Made by a program: the position numbers and the translations under genes. 11,006 nt of DNA from an uncultured Collinsella sp. (GTDB lineage: Bacteria; Actinomycetota; Coriobacteriia; Coriobacteriales; Coriobacteriaceae). This document shows positions 1-5,925 of this stretch, piece after piece. The stretch spans positions 1 through 11,006 of the forward strand of contig CAUDAE010000062.1 in the NCBI GenBank assembly GCA_958447445.1. Direction: 5' to 3'. The notes beneath the pieces are model-generated. The model did no database searches. It was given only the letters and a program-made list of their open reading frames with translations, and was not told the DNA's origin. The first letter of the stretch is position 1. Every line of letters begins with the position of its first letter.

Positions 1-2
1 GG

Positions 3-117
3 CTCGAAACGGGATATGGTTTCCCAAACAGGCCTCTTACGGAAAATGCATCCCGGAATCCCCACTCGAAACGGGACGCGCTTTCCCAGTCGAGGCCCTA
101 TGGGAAACTGCGTCCCA
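3..117. repeat. Two 62-nt-spaced palindromic repeat units
   Basis: Two related units start with the same 12 bases, CTCGAAACGGGA, at 3 and at 65. They also share TTTCCCA and an AAANTGCRTCCC block at a constant offset of 62. Each folds on itself. Unit 1 pairs 11-24 with 41-54 with two mismatches and a 16-nt loop. Unit 2 pairs 73-88 with 101-116 with one mismatch, one G-U pair and a 12-nt loop. No coding potential is visible. They look like dispersed REP-like intergenic palindromes. I recall similar GGGACGCAGTTTCCC strings in Collinsella genomes but cannot search here. They could also be transcript-end structures for a gene left of the window. Confidence 0.6.
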
Positions 118-148
118 CCTTGAAAGGCAAAACTGGGGCGCAGTTTCC
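101..148. repeat. Third, inverted and degenerate repeat arm (alternative hairpin)
   Basis: Bases 134-148 are a degenerate inverted copy of the right arm of the second repeat unit. Bases 103-117 pair with 134-148 over 15 consecutive pairs, one of them G-U, around a 16-nt loop. This pairing excludes the 73-88/101-116 hairpin, so the middle arm has two possible partners. No T-run follows on the plus strand. Confidence 0.5.
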
Positions 149-160
149 GGACGGGGCATC

Positions 161-233
161 AAAAACGAAGTTGCGGTGGAATAGTTCCTGGATGGGCTGG
201 TTGATGCCCCAGATAGGAACTATTTCACCGCAA
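161..233 (-). terminator. Long-stem terminator-like hairpin of the hydrolase gene
   Basis: Bases 171-189 pair with 215-233 over 19 positions, with a single G-U pair (179/225). A nested GGGC/GCCC stem lies in the loop at 194-209. Read on the minus strand, the hairpin begins about 30 nt after the hydrolase stop codon and is followed by CTTCGTTTTT (170-161). This fits a Rho-independent terminator for the minus-strand gene. The stem is longer and more A/T-rich than the other terminators in the window, so it may also be a member of a dispersed repeat family. Confidence 0.6.
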
Positions 234-262
234 GTTATTGAAGGGCTTGGATGCCGGGACTC

Positions 263-1162
263 TTACAGATGGCGCTCGAGGAAGCGGAAGGCCAGGCGGA
301 TCCAGGGACGGACGGAAACCTGCTTGTCCTCGTTGTCGACCGCGGTGTTGGCGTTGCCGAGCGAAAGGCCGTGACCACCCTGGTCGAAGACGTGCATCTC
401 GCATGCAACGCCCTCCTCGGCCATGCGCTGCGCAAACGGGTAGACCTGCGCGATCGGCGCCGTCTTGTCGTCGGACACGCCCCACACAAAGGTCGGTGGC
501 ATCTGACGCGAAACATGCGTGGTGGGGCAGATATCGGCCAAATGCTCGTCAGTTGCCTCGCCGCCCGTCACCATCGACAGGTAGTCGTTGAGCAAATCGC
601 GCCCCGTCTTGCCGCCCGTCTTGGGCACACGCAAGTCAATGCGCGGATCGCGCGTCTGCATGTCGCGCACATAGGCAAAGTCGAGCAATGGATAGCCCAG
701 CACCACGGCATCGGGACGAATGTCGTCCGGACGCGCCCCGGCAAGCGCCGCAAAGGGGCCGGTCTTCCACTGTGTTGCCAGCGAGGCGCAAATCATGCCG
801 CCAGCAGAAAAGCCCACGACGCACACGCGCTTAGGATCGACATGCCACTCGTCGGCGTTGGCGCGCACCGTGGCGACCATCTTGGCAAGATCTGCCTGGG
901 GGTGCGGAAAGCTCACGTCACCCGTAGAACTCGTGACATAGTTGAGCACAAAGGCCTGGTAACCGTGATCCAAAAACGCAAACGCCACAGGATCCTGCTC
1001 ATGCGGAGCGATATGCGTAAACGCACCTCCGCCACAGATAATCACCGCGGGGCGGCGGCCATTCGGTTTATCGGGCAACGGCTCGGCACCCAAATACGTA
1101 AACGTCGCCGGATAATCCTCGGTCGGCTCCTCGCCCCACAGCGCATGGTTCTCGACAATCAT
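263..1162 (-). CDS. Alpha/beta hydrolase, esterase/lipase-like (299 aa)
   Basis: This gene encodes a serine hydrolase of the alpha/beta-hydrolase fold, close to the acetyl-esterase/acetylxylan-esterase-like enzymes. Visible marks are an oxyanion-hole stretch CGGGAF at residues 43-48 and the nucleophile elbow GFSAGG with Ser119. The likely acid is Asp231 or Asp232 in WGVSDDK, and the likely base is His264 in GGHG. There is no signal peptide, so it is probably cytoplasmic. The frame is open 207 nt further upstream, but I chose ATG at 1160-1162 because GGGAG (1168-1172) lies 5 nt before it and the family-like sequence begins there. It stands alone, divergent from the EIIA gene, and ends at a hairpin. 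Shared control with PTS sugar uptake is possible. The substrate (acetylated sugar or another small ester) cannot be read from the sequence. Confidence 0.88.
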   Translation of the reverse strand: MIVENHALWGEEPTEDYPATFTYLGAEPLPDKPNGRRPAVIICGGGAFTHIAPHEQDPVAFAFLDHGYQAFVLNYVTSSTGDVSFPHPQADLAKMVATVRANADEWHVDPKRVCVVGFSAGGMICASLATQWKTGPFAALAGARPDDIRPDAVVLGYPLLDFAYVRDMQTRDPRIDLRVPKTGGKTGRDLLNDYLSMVTGGEATDEHLADICPTTHVSRQMPPTFVWGVSDDKTAPIAQVYPFAQRMAEEGVACEMHVFDQGGHGLSLGNANTAVDNEDKQVSVRPWIRLAFRFLERHL

Positions 1163-1167
1163 ATGTG

Positions 1168-1209
1168 CTCCCTTCGCGCAAATTATGCGCCCTTGTTTTT
1201 CGCCTTCAA
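1168..1209 (-). promoter_or_regulatory. Candidate promoter and RBS of the hydrolase gene
   Basis: On the minus strand TTGAAG (1209-1204) and CATAAT (1187-1182) are separated by 16 nt. They are followed by the ribosome binding site GGGAG (1172-1168), 5 nt before the ATG. The untranslated leader would be only about 12 nt. The assignment rests on consensus matching alone. Confidence 0.4.
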
Positions 1210-1288
1210 GCGTACCCCACTTGAACCCGTGGCGCAGAAACACTCCGGCAATAAGTTTCCCTTCAACTGATATATCACATAATCCCAG

Positions 1289-1317
1289 TTCAGAGGTATC
1301 GTTGAGCAGCGTAGAAT
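1289..1317 (+). promoter_or_regulatory. Candidate sigma70 promoter of the EIIA gene
   Basis: TTCAGA (1289-1294) and TAGAAT (1312-1317) are spaced by 17 nt, a good match to vegetative promoters. The start of transcription would fall near 1324, giving a leader of about 80 nt before the EIIA start codon. Confidence 0.45.
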
Positions 1318-1341
1318 AGGGGCGTTGACCAAGCCGCGAAA

Positions 1342-1358
1342 CACATGTGAAACGTTTC
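1342..1358 (+). promoter_or_regulatory. LacI-family-type operator in the EIIA leader
   Basis: GAAACGTTTC at 1349-1358 is a perfect 10-bp palindrome with a central CG, the shape usual for LacI/GalR/CcpA-type operators. A second perfect palindrome, CACATGTG, lies at 1342-1349 and shares one base with it. The site is about 25 nt downstream of the proposed transcription start, where a bound repressor could block elongation. No LacI-family regulator is encoded in the window. Confidence 0.4.
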
Positions 1359-1405
1359 CGGCAAACCAAACGCGCGATATGCGCCTATTTAAGTTGGAGG
1401 CAACT

Positions 1406-1969
1406 ATGGGTCTGCTCGATTCGCTTAAGTCCACCTTCACCTCGACCGGCGAGGCGTCCGTTCCGCCCGCAGCAAGCTTCGCTACCCGCGAAGGCGTCAT
1501 CTATGCCCCCGTCAACGGCGTGCTCGTCAACCTGAACGAGGTTCCCGACGAGACGATCGCCTCGGGCATGCTTGGCCAGGGCTATGGCATCGAGCCCATT
1601 ACCGGCACCATCTATGCGCCCGCCAACGGCCGCATCGGTGCCACCACTGTCACCAACCACTCCATCGGCATGATCACCGAGGACGGCCTGCGCGTGTTCA
1701 TCCATGTTGGCCTGGGCACCGTGGAAATGAACGGCAAGGGTTTTGCCCGCTTTGTCGAGATGGGTGATGTGGTCAAGGCAGGCCAGCCGCTCATCAGCTT
1801 CGACCGCGAGGCCATTAAGGCCGCTGGTCACGAGGACATCGTGACCGTCATCGTCTCCGAGCTCGATCGTCTTAAGAGCATCGACCATGTCGGCGAGTCT
1901 GGAACGCTTATCGGCGGCAACCCGCTCGTCAAGCTGGGCGACCCGCTGCTGGTTGCCAAGACCAAGTAG
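1406..1969 (+). CDS. crr: PTS glucose-type EIIA component, single-domain (187 aa)
   Basis: This protein carries phosphate from HPr to the EIIB domain of a sugar permease in the phosphotransferase system, in the cytoplasm. The whole chain is one EIIA-Glc (PF00358) domain. His100 in VFIHVGLGTVEMNG is the expected phosphorylation site, and His85 in TNHSIG is the second active-site histidine. The family motif YAPANG is at 70-75. The start at ATG 1406 has GGAGG (1396-1400) 5 nt upstream. An in-frame extension back to 1325 lacks a ribosome binding site and family similarity. The length is close to E. coli Crr (169 aa) with a slightly longer N-terminus. No EIIBC gene is adjacent, so it probably serves permeases encoded elsewhere. 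The palindrome in its leader suggests sugar-responsive control. Confidence 0.93.
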   Translation: MGLLDSLKSTFTSTGEASVPPAASFATREGVIYAPVNGVLVNLNEVPDETIASGMLGQGYGIEPITGTIYAPANGRIGATTVTNHSIGMITEDGLRVFIHVGLGTVEMNGKGFARFVEMGDVVKAGQPLISFDREAIKAAGHEDIVTVIVSELDRLKSIDHVGESGTLIGGNPLVKLGDPLLVAKTK

Positions 1970-2006
1970 CCAGGCCCCACGCCACACAGCCAAAAGGCAC
2001 CTCGTC

Positions 2007-2046
2007 AAGCGCCCGCGACCATTTGGCCGCGGGCGCTTTTCGTTTG
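2007..2046 (+). terminator. Rho-independent terminator after EIIA
   Basis: An 11-bp G/C-rich stem (2007-2017 with 2028-2038) is followed by TTTT and then CGTTT. It lies 37 nt after the EIIA stop codon and separates that gene from asnS. Confidence 0.85.
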
Positions 2047-2095
2047 AAAAACCATCCCGCCAATGCTTTATCTGTATAGCCCAAATGAGCCGAGC

Positions 2096-2104
2096 TGCTA
2101 GAAT
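2096..2104 (+). promoter_or_regulatory. Candidate extended -10 promoter of asnS
   Basis: TGCTAGAAT (2096-2104) is an extended -10 element (TGN followed by TAGAAT). It lies about 45 nt before the asnS start, and no good -35 lies upstream. The proposed EIIA promoter uses the same TAGAAT hexamer. Confidence 0.4.
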
Positions 2105-2150
2105 ATCGAACTGTATGGATAACTATCATTCAACCGTTATGGGAGGATAC

Positions 2151-3554
2151 GTGAACCGCACCAAAATCGCGCAGCTCTATGCCGATGCCGAGTCGCTCGG
2201 CGGCCAAACCGTCACCGTCGCCGGCTGGGTCAAGTCCGTCCGCGACATGAAGAACTTTGGCTTTGTTACGCTCAACGACGGCAGCTGCTTCCGCGACCTG
2301 CAGGGCGTCATGAACCGCGAGGCACTCGCCAACTACGACGAGATCGCCCATCAAAACGTCTCGGCCGCACTCATTTGCACCGGCACCGTCAAGCTGACCC
2401 CCGATGCGCCCCAGCCTTTCGAGCTTTCTGCCACTTCCATCGAGGTCGAGGGCACGAGCGCCCCGGATTACCCGCTGCAGAAGAAGCGCGCAACCGTCGA
2501 GTTCCTGCGCACCCAGCAGCACCTGCGCCCGCGCACCAACCTGTTCCGCGCCGTGTTCCGCATCCGCTCTGTCGCGGCTGCCGCCATCCACCGCTTCTTC
2601 CAGGAGCAGGGCTTTGTCTACGTCAACACCCCCATCATCACCACGAGTGACTGCGAAGGCGCCGGCGAGATGTTCCGCGTGACCACGCTCGACCCCAAAA
2701 ATCCGCCCCTCACCGAGTCCGGCGAGGTCGACTGGAGCCAGGACTTCTTTGGCAAGCATGCAAGCCTCACCGTGTCCGGCCAGCTCAATGCCGAGAACTT
2801 TGCCATGGCCTTTGGCGACGTGTACACCTTTGGCCCCACCTTCCGCGCCGAAAACTCCAACACCACGCGCCACGCCGCCGAGTTTTGGATGATCGAGCCC
2901 GAGATGGCCTTCGCCGACCTCAACGACTACATGGACAACGCCGAGGCCATGCTCAAGTACGTCCTTAAGGACGTTATGGCCACCTGCCCCGACGAGCTCA
3001 ATATGCTCAACAAGTTTGTGGACAAGGGTCTGCTCGAGCGCCTGGACCATGTCGCCAACTCCGACTTTGCCCGCGTTACCTACACCGAGGCCGTCGAGAT
3101 CCTGGAGCAGGCCGTCGCCGCCGGTCACAAGTTTGACTATCCCGTGAGCTGGGGCATCGACCTGCAAACCGAGCACGAGCGTTTCCTGACCGAGGAACAC
3201 TTTAAGCGACCGACTTTTGTGACCGACTACCCGGCCGAGATCAAGGCCTTCTACATGCGCATGAACGACGACGGCAAGACCGTCGCCGCCGCCGACTGCC
3301 TGGTGCCGGGCATCGGCGAGATCATCGGTGGCTCCCAGCGCGAGGAGCGTCTGGATCTGCTCGAGGCCCGCATCAAGGACCTGGGTATGAATCCCGAGCA
3401 GTACAAGTACTACCTTGACCTGCGCCGCTACGGTTCCTGCAAGCACGCCGGCTATGGTCTGGGCTTCGAGCGCTTGGTGATGTACCTCACCGGCGTGGGC
3501 AACATCCGCGACGTCCTGCCGCACCCGCGCACCGTGGGCAACGCCGACTTCTAA
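2151..3554 (+). CDS. asnS: Asparagine--tRNA ligase AsnS (467 aa)
   Basis: This enzyme charges tRNA-Asn with asparagine using ATP, in the cytoplasm. An N-terminal OB-fold anticodon-binding domain (about residues 20-105, with VAGWVKSVRD) precedes the class II catalytic domain (about 120-467). Motif 2 is FRAENSNTTRHAAEFWMIEPE at about 231-251. Motif 3 is GLGFERLVMYLTG at 436-448, followed by NIRDVLPHPR. ENSNTTRH and this C-terminus point to AsnRS rather than AspRS. The length is normal for the family. I chose GTG at 2151, which has GGGAGG (2141-2146) just upstream. An ATG at 2139 in the same frame has no ribosome binding site, because the GGGAGG lies inside it. The gene is monocistronic, with a terminator on each side. 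Confidence 0.97.
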   Translation: MNRTKIAQLYADAESLGGQTVTVAGWVKSVRDMKNFGFVTLNDGSCFRDLQGVMNREALANYDEIAHQNVSAALICTGTVKLTPDAPQPFELSATSIEVEGTSAPDYPLQKKRATVEFLRTQQHLRPRTNLFRAVFRIRSVAAAAIHRFFQEQGFVYVNTPIITTSDCEGAGEMFRVTTLDPKNPPLTESGEVDWSQDFFGKHASLTVSGQLNAENFAMAFGDVYTFGPTFRAENSNTTRHAAEFWMIEPEMAFADLNDYMDNAEAMLKYVLKDVMATCPDELNMLNKFVDKGLLERLDHVANSDFARVTYTEAVEILEQAVAAGHKFDYPVSWGIDLQTEHERFLTEEHFKRPTFVTDYPAEIKAFYMRMNDDGKTVAAADCLVPGIGEIIGGSQREERLDLLEARIKDLGMNPEQYKYYLDLRRYGSCKHAGYGLGFERLVMYLTGVGNIRDVLPHPRTVGNADF

Positions 3555-3600
3555 TTGTCGAACGCTAGCTCGCGTCGCCACACGCCAACGCTCATCGCAT

Positions 3601-3636
3601 AAGCGTCTCTCGACATCGGTCGAGAGACGCTTTTTT
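3601..3636 (+). terminator. Rho-independent terminator after asnS
   Basis: A perfect 14-bp stem (3601-3614 with 3619-3632), a 4-nt loop and a run of six T (3631-3636) lie about 50 nt after the asnS stop codon. Confidence 0.93.
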
Positions 3637-3649
3637 CAACAGCATCCGT

Positions 3650-3671
3650 CAAGCTTTTGGCAAGTTTTTGG
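3650..3671 (+). repeat. Two adjacent 11-bp direct repeats (CAAGYTTTTGG)
   Basis: CAAGCTTTTGG (3650-3660) is followed directly by CAAGTTTTTGG (3661-3671), with one difference. The period of 11 nt is close to one helical turn, so two protein molecules could bind on the same face. It lies between the asnS terminator and the WYL regulator gene. No function is shown. Confidence 0.4.
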
Positions 3672-3757
3672 TCAGTTGAGCAGGGCTGTTGAAAACTCGA
3701 CCCGCCGTTTGCCGACGACTACCGACCGCCCAGAGCGCCCTGCGCCCCTGGGAAAGC

Positions 3758-3808
3758 CCCACGTCCTAGGCTCCATACCGTCGCCACCCAAAACGGAAAG
3801 GACGTGGG
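3758..3808 (+). promoter_or_regulatory. 10-bp inverted repeat covering the regulator's RBS
   Basis: CCCACGTCCT (3758-3767) is the exact reverse complement of AGGACGTGGG (3799-3808), 31 nt apart. The right arm contains most of the AAAGGA ribosome binding site (3797-3802) of the regulator gene. In RNA the hairpin would hide it. In DNA the pair could be an autoregulatory operator. Confidence 0.4.
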
Positions 3809-3812
3809 CACG

Positions 3813-4634
3813 ATGACCGAAGCCGCTGTTGAAACCTACGACACCACGACGAGAGGCGCCGCCTCGATGGCGGCCTATCGCGCCGTTCGCATCCTGCAAC
3901 TATTAAGCGAAAACACCGGCGAGGACAAGGCCATGCTTTCCGATGAGTTGATCCGGCGCCTCGCCCATCCCGACGACCCCGCCCGCATGCCCATCTCGGC
4001 GGCGCGGCGCAGCATCTACACCGCCATCTCCGCGCTTCGCCATGCCGGATACGAAATTGAGTACAAACGCGGCGTGGGCTACAAACTTCTTACCCGCCCG
4101 CTCACCGATGAAGAGATCATCCGGCTCCACGGTATGGTCATGCGCAACCGCTCCACACCTATCGCTATCCGCAAGAGCATGGCGCAGCACTTAGTTGCCA
4201 TGGCGAGCGCCGACGTTCGCGGCTACCTCGATACACCCGAACCCGCTCCAAGCGCAGGCAGCAAGGCTACCAAGGCAACACGCACGCCCATCAAGCGCAT
4301 CGACACGTGCGAGCTCGTCGAGCAGGCCATCGACCACGGAACCACGGTGAGTTTTGATATTTCGAGCGTCACGACACGCGGCGAAACCGAAGCAGCACGG
4401 ATGGCACTCCGTCCCTTTGCCATCAAGCAACGAGACGGCATCTCTTATTTGTTGGGAACGGTCTATGACGCCCGAGGCGCCGATGACACGTTGCGTACCG
4501 TAGAGATTGGCCGAATGAGAAACGTCACCACACGTCTCCTCGACGGCAAGAAGCTCTTCGCCGCCCTAGACGAGGACGACGCCTCCTCCGCCGCCCATTC
4601 GACTACCCGTACCGCCCATCCGATTCTGTATTAA
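3813..4634 (+). CDS. WYL-domain transcriptional regulator (273 aa)
   Basis: This is a probable DNA-binding regulator. Residues about 20-93 read as a helical, winged-helix-like domain (RAVRILQLLSE, then RRSIYTAISALRHAGYEIEYKR and the wing-like GVGYKLL). A low-complexity Ala/Thr/Lys linker at about 141-160 leads to a C-terminal region with WYL-domain character: TVSFDIS, then ALRPFAIKQRDGISYLLG with LRTVEIGRMRNV (about 178-238). The usual W-Y-L is replaced by I-S-Y-L. WYL domains sense ligands or nucleic acid, and the effector here is unknown. I chose ATG 3813, 10 nt after AAAGGA (3797-3802). GTG at 3804 is in frame but only 1 nt from that site. It ends 107 nt before the ABC importer, which it may control. 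The family call is made by eye. Confidence 0.78.
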   Translation: MTEAAVETYDTTTRGAASMAAYRAVRILQLLSENTGEDKAMLSDELIRRLAHPDDPARMPISAARRSIYTAISALRHAGYEIEYKRGVGYKLLTRPLTDEEIIRLHGMVMRNRSTPIAIRKSMAQHLVAMASADVRGYLDTPEPAPSAGSKATKATRTPIKRIDTCELVEQAIDHGTTVSFDISSVTTRGETEAARMALRPFAIKQRDGISYLLGTVYDARGADDTLRTVEIGRMRNVTTRLLDGKKLFAALDEDDASSAAHSTTRTAHPILY

Positions 4635-4650
4635 AAAACCCGCCAGGCTG

Positions 4651-4678
4651 TTGTAAAAATGGACATCAGCGCTACTAT
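4651..4678 (+). promoter_or_regulatory. Candidate promoter of the ABC importer operon
   Basis: TTGTAA (4651-4656) and TACTAT (4673-4678) are spaced by 16 nt. Transcription would start near 4685, giving a leader of about 57 nt. No T-box or other riboswitch fits in so short a leader. Confidence 0.45.
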
Positions 4679-4683
4679 AGTTC

Positions 4684-4709
4684 CACTTGCACTTTGTCCC
4701 AGTGCAGTG
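4684..4709 (+). promoter_or_regulatory. Small dyad in the importer leader
   Basis: TGCACT (4688-4693) pairs with AGTGCA (4701-4706). Past a single-base bulge, CAC (4684-4686) pairs with GTG (4707-4709). The dyad sits at the expected transcription start and could be an operator or a 5'-end stem-loop that protects the transcript. It does not overlap the GGGGG ribosome binding site at 4730-4734. Confidence 0.35.
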
Positions 4710-4741
4710 TTTCCAGCCATTTTTATACTGGGGGTAATGAT

Positions 4742-5722
4742 ATGAAGGACATCACCATCAGCCGCAGGAGCCTTCTGGTCTCCGCCGGCCTGCTCGCGCT
4801 CGCCCCGCTCGCCGGATGCGGCGGCAACTCTGGTTCCGGCTCTGCTGCCGCCGGTTCCGACTACACCATCGGCGTTCTGCAGCTCACCGAGCACTCCGCA
4901 CTCGATGCCGCCAACGACGGCTTTGTCAAGGCCATCAAGGAGAGCGGCCTTAAGGTCAAGATCGACCAGAAGAACGCCCAGAACGACCAGTCCACGTGTA
5001 AGTCCATTGCCGACAAGTTTGTGGGCGACAACGTCAACCTGATTTATGCCATCGCCACGCCCGCCGCGCAGGCTGCCGCCGGCGCCACGGCCGATATCCC
5101 CATCGTGGGCTGCGCCATCACCGACTACGCCGCCTCCGGCCTGGTCCAGGACAACGACAAGCCCGGCACCAACGTCACGGGCGCTTCCGACCTCACCCCG
5201 GTCGCCGAGCAGCTCGAGATGATGCAGAAGGTCCTGCCCGACGTTAAAAAGGTCGGCCTGCTCTACTGCACCGCCGAGTCCAACTCCGACGTCCAGATCA
5301 AGGCCGCCAAGAAAGAGCTCGACAAGCTGGGCCTGGAGTACACCGATTTCACCGTCTCGAGCTCCAACGAGATCCAGTCCGTCGTCGAGTCTGCCGTGGG
5401 CAAGGTCGACGCGCTGTACTCCCCCACCGACAACACCATCGCCGCGGGCGCCTCGCAGGTCGGCCAGATCTGCAAGGAGAACAAGCTTCCCTTCGTGACT
5501 GGCGAGGAGGGCATGTGCATGGCCGGCGGCCTGTTCACCCTCTCCATCAACTATGAGGACCTGGGCTACGCCGCGGGCGAGATGGCCGTTAAGATCCTGA
5601 AGGGCGAGGCCAAGCCCGAAGACATGCCGATCAAGCACCTCTCGAGCAAGGACCTGGTCGTCGTCAAGAACGACGAAATGGCCGAGGCCCTGGGCATCGA
5701 CCTTTCCGCTCTGGACGCGTAA
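4742..5722 (+). CDS. ABC importer substrate-binding lipoprotein (326 aa)
   Basis: This is the extracytoplasmic binding protein of an ABC importer and resembles the PF04392 family (TrpX-type). The N-terminus has ISRRSLL, a hydrophobic stretch, and the lipobox LAGC, placing the lipidated cysteine at residue 26. SRRSLL also fits a twin-arginine signal, so folded export by Tat is possible. A Gly/Ser linker (27-39) precedes two periplasmic-binding-protein lobes, beginning at YTIGVLQLTEHSALDAANDGF and including YAIATPAAQAA and ALYSPTDNTIAAG. The start at ATG 4742 has GGGGG (4730-4734) 7 nt upstream. An in-frame start at 4694 would spoil the signal peptide. The substrate may be an aromatic or other amino acid by family analogy. 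The sequence does not decide it. Confidence 0.9.
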   Translation: MKDITISRRSLLVSAGLLALAPLAGCGGNSGSGSAAAGSDYTIGVLQLTEHSALDAANDGFVKAIKESGLKVKIDQKNAQNDQSTCKSIADKFVGDNVNLIYAIATPAAQAAAGATADIPIVGCAITDYAASGLVQDNDKPGTNVTGASDLTPVAEQLEMMQKVLPDVKKVGLLYCTAESNSDVQIKAAKKELDKLGLEYTDFTVSSSNEIQSVVESAVGKVDALYSPTDNTIAAGASQVGQICKENKLPFVTGEEGMCMAGGLFTLSINYEDLGYAAGEMAVKILKGEAKPEDMPIKHLSSKDLVVVKNDEMAEALGIDLSALDA

Positions 5723-5789
5723 TGTCATACGCAGCATGCGCCTAGAGCCCGTGCTCGCGCTTTAGCCGCGTTATTCAATATCTGAGCCA

Positions 5790-5830
5790 CAGGGGCGGGC
5801 GCTGTAGACCGGCGTCCGCCCTGCTTGTTT
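5790..5830 (+). terminator. Weak hairpin between binding-protein and permease genes
   Basis: A G/C-rich stem (about 5790-5802 with 5812-5823, with a bulge and a wobble pair) is followed by GCTTGTTT. It is imperfect and the T-run is broken, so it probably acts as a partial terminator or an RNA 3'-end stabiliser. Either would give more binding protein than membrane components from one operon, a common arrangement in ABC importers. Confidence 0.5.
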
Positions 5831-5925
5831 CAGGTAAAACAAAACGTCTGTCCGCAGCTCTTCTATGCATTGTTACCGTTATTATGGTGAATCACGTGTC
5901 CACCCTATCCTAGGAGGTATGAAGC

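Noticed and set aside
3..117. CRISPR-like array from the 62-nt periodicity
   Set aside because: There are only two units. Similarity extends across most of the unit rather than a 24-40 nt repeat with unique spacers, and no cas genes are present.
120..374. Short plus-strand frame across the left-end repeats and hairpin
   Set aside because: It runs through palindromic repeats and into the antisense of the hydrolase, with no ribosome binding site or recognisable protein.
251..1270. Long plus-strand open frame opposite the hydrolase
   Set aside because: It lies antisense to a clear alpha/beta hydrolase with an intact catalytic triad. Its translation is rich in Arg/His with no recognisable domain, and it has no ribosome binding site.
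1268..1277. Perfect palindrome TGATATATCA upstream of EIIA
   Set aside because: A short A/T palindrome of 10 bp with no special placement relative to the predicted promoters. Too likely by chance to call an operator.
2130..3581. 483-codon minus-strand open frame opposite asnS
   Set aside because: G/C-rich third positions of asnS leave the opposite frame free of stops. The translation is Gly/Val/Leu/His-rich low complexity with no domain.
4635..4741. T-box or amino-acid riboswitch before the ABC importer
   Set aside because: The intergenic stretch is 107 nt with a promoter inside it, leaving a leader of about 57 nt. No T-box sequence or antiterminator is visible.
4631..5737. 368-codon minus-strand frame opposite the binding protein
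   Set aside because: Same composition effect. It covers the promoter region and the whole of a well-supported lipoprotein gene.
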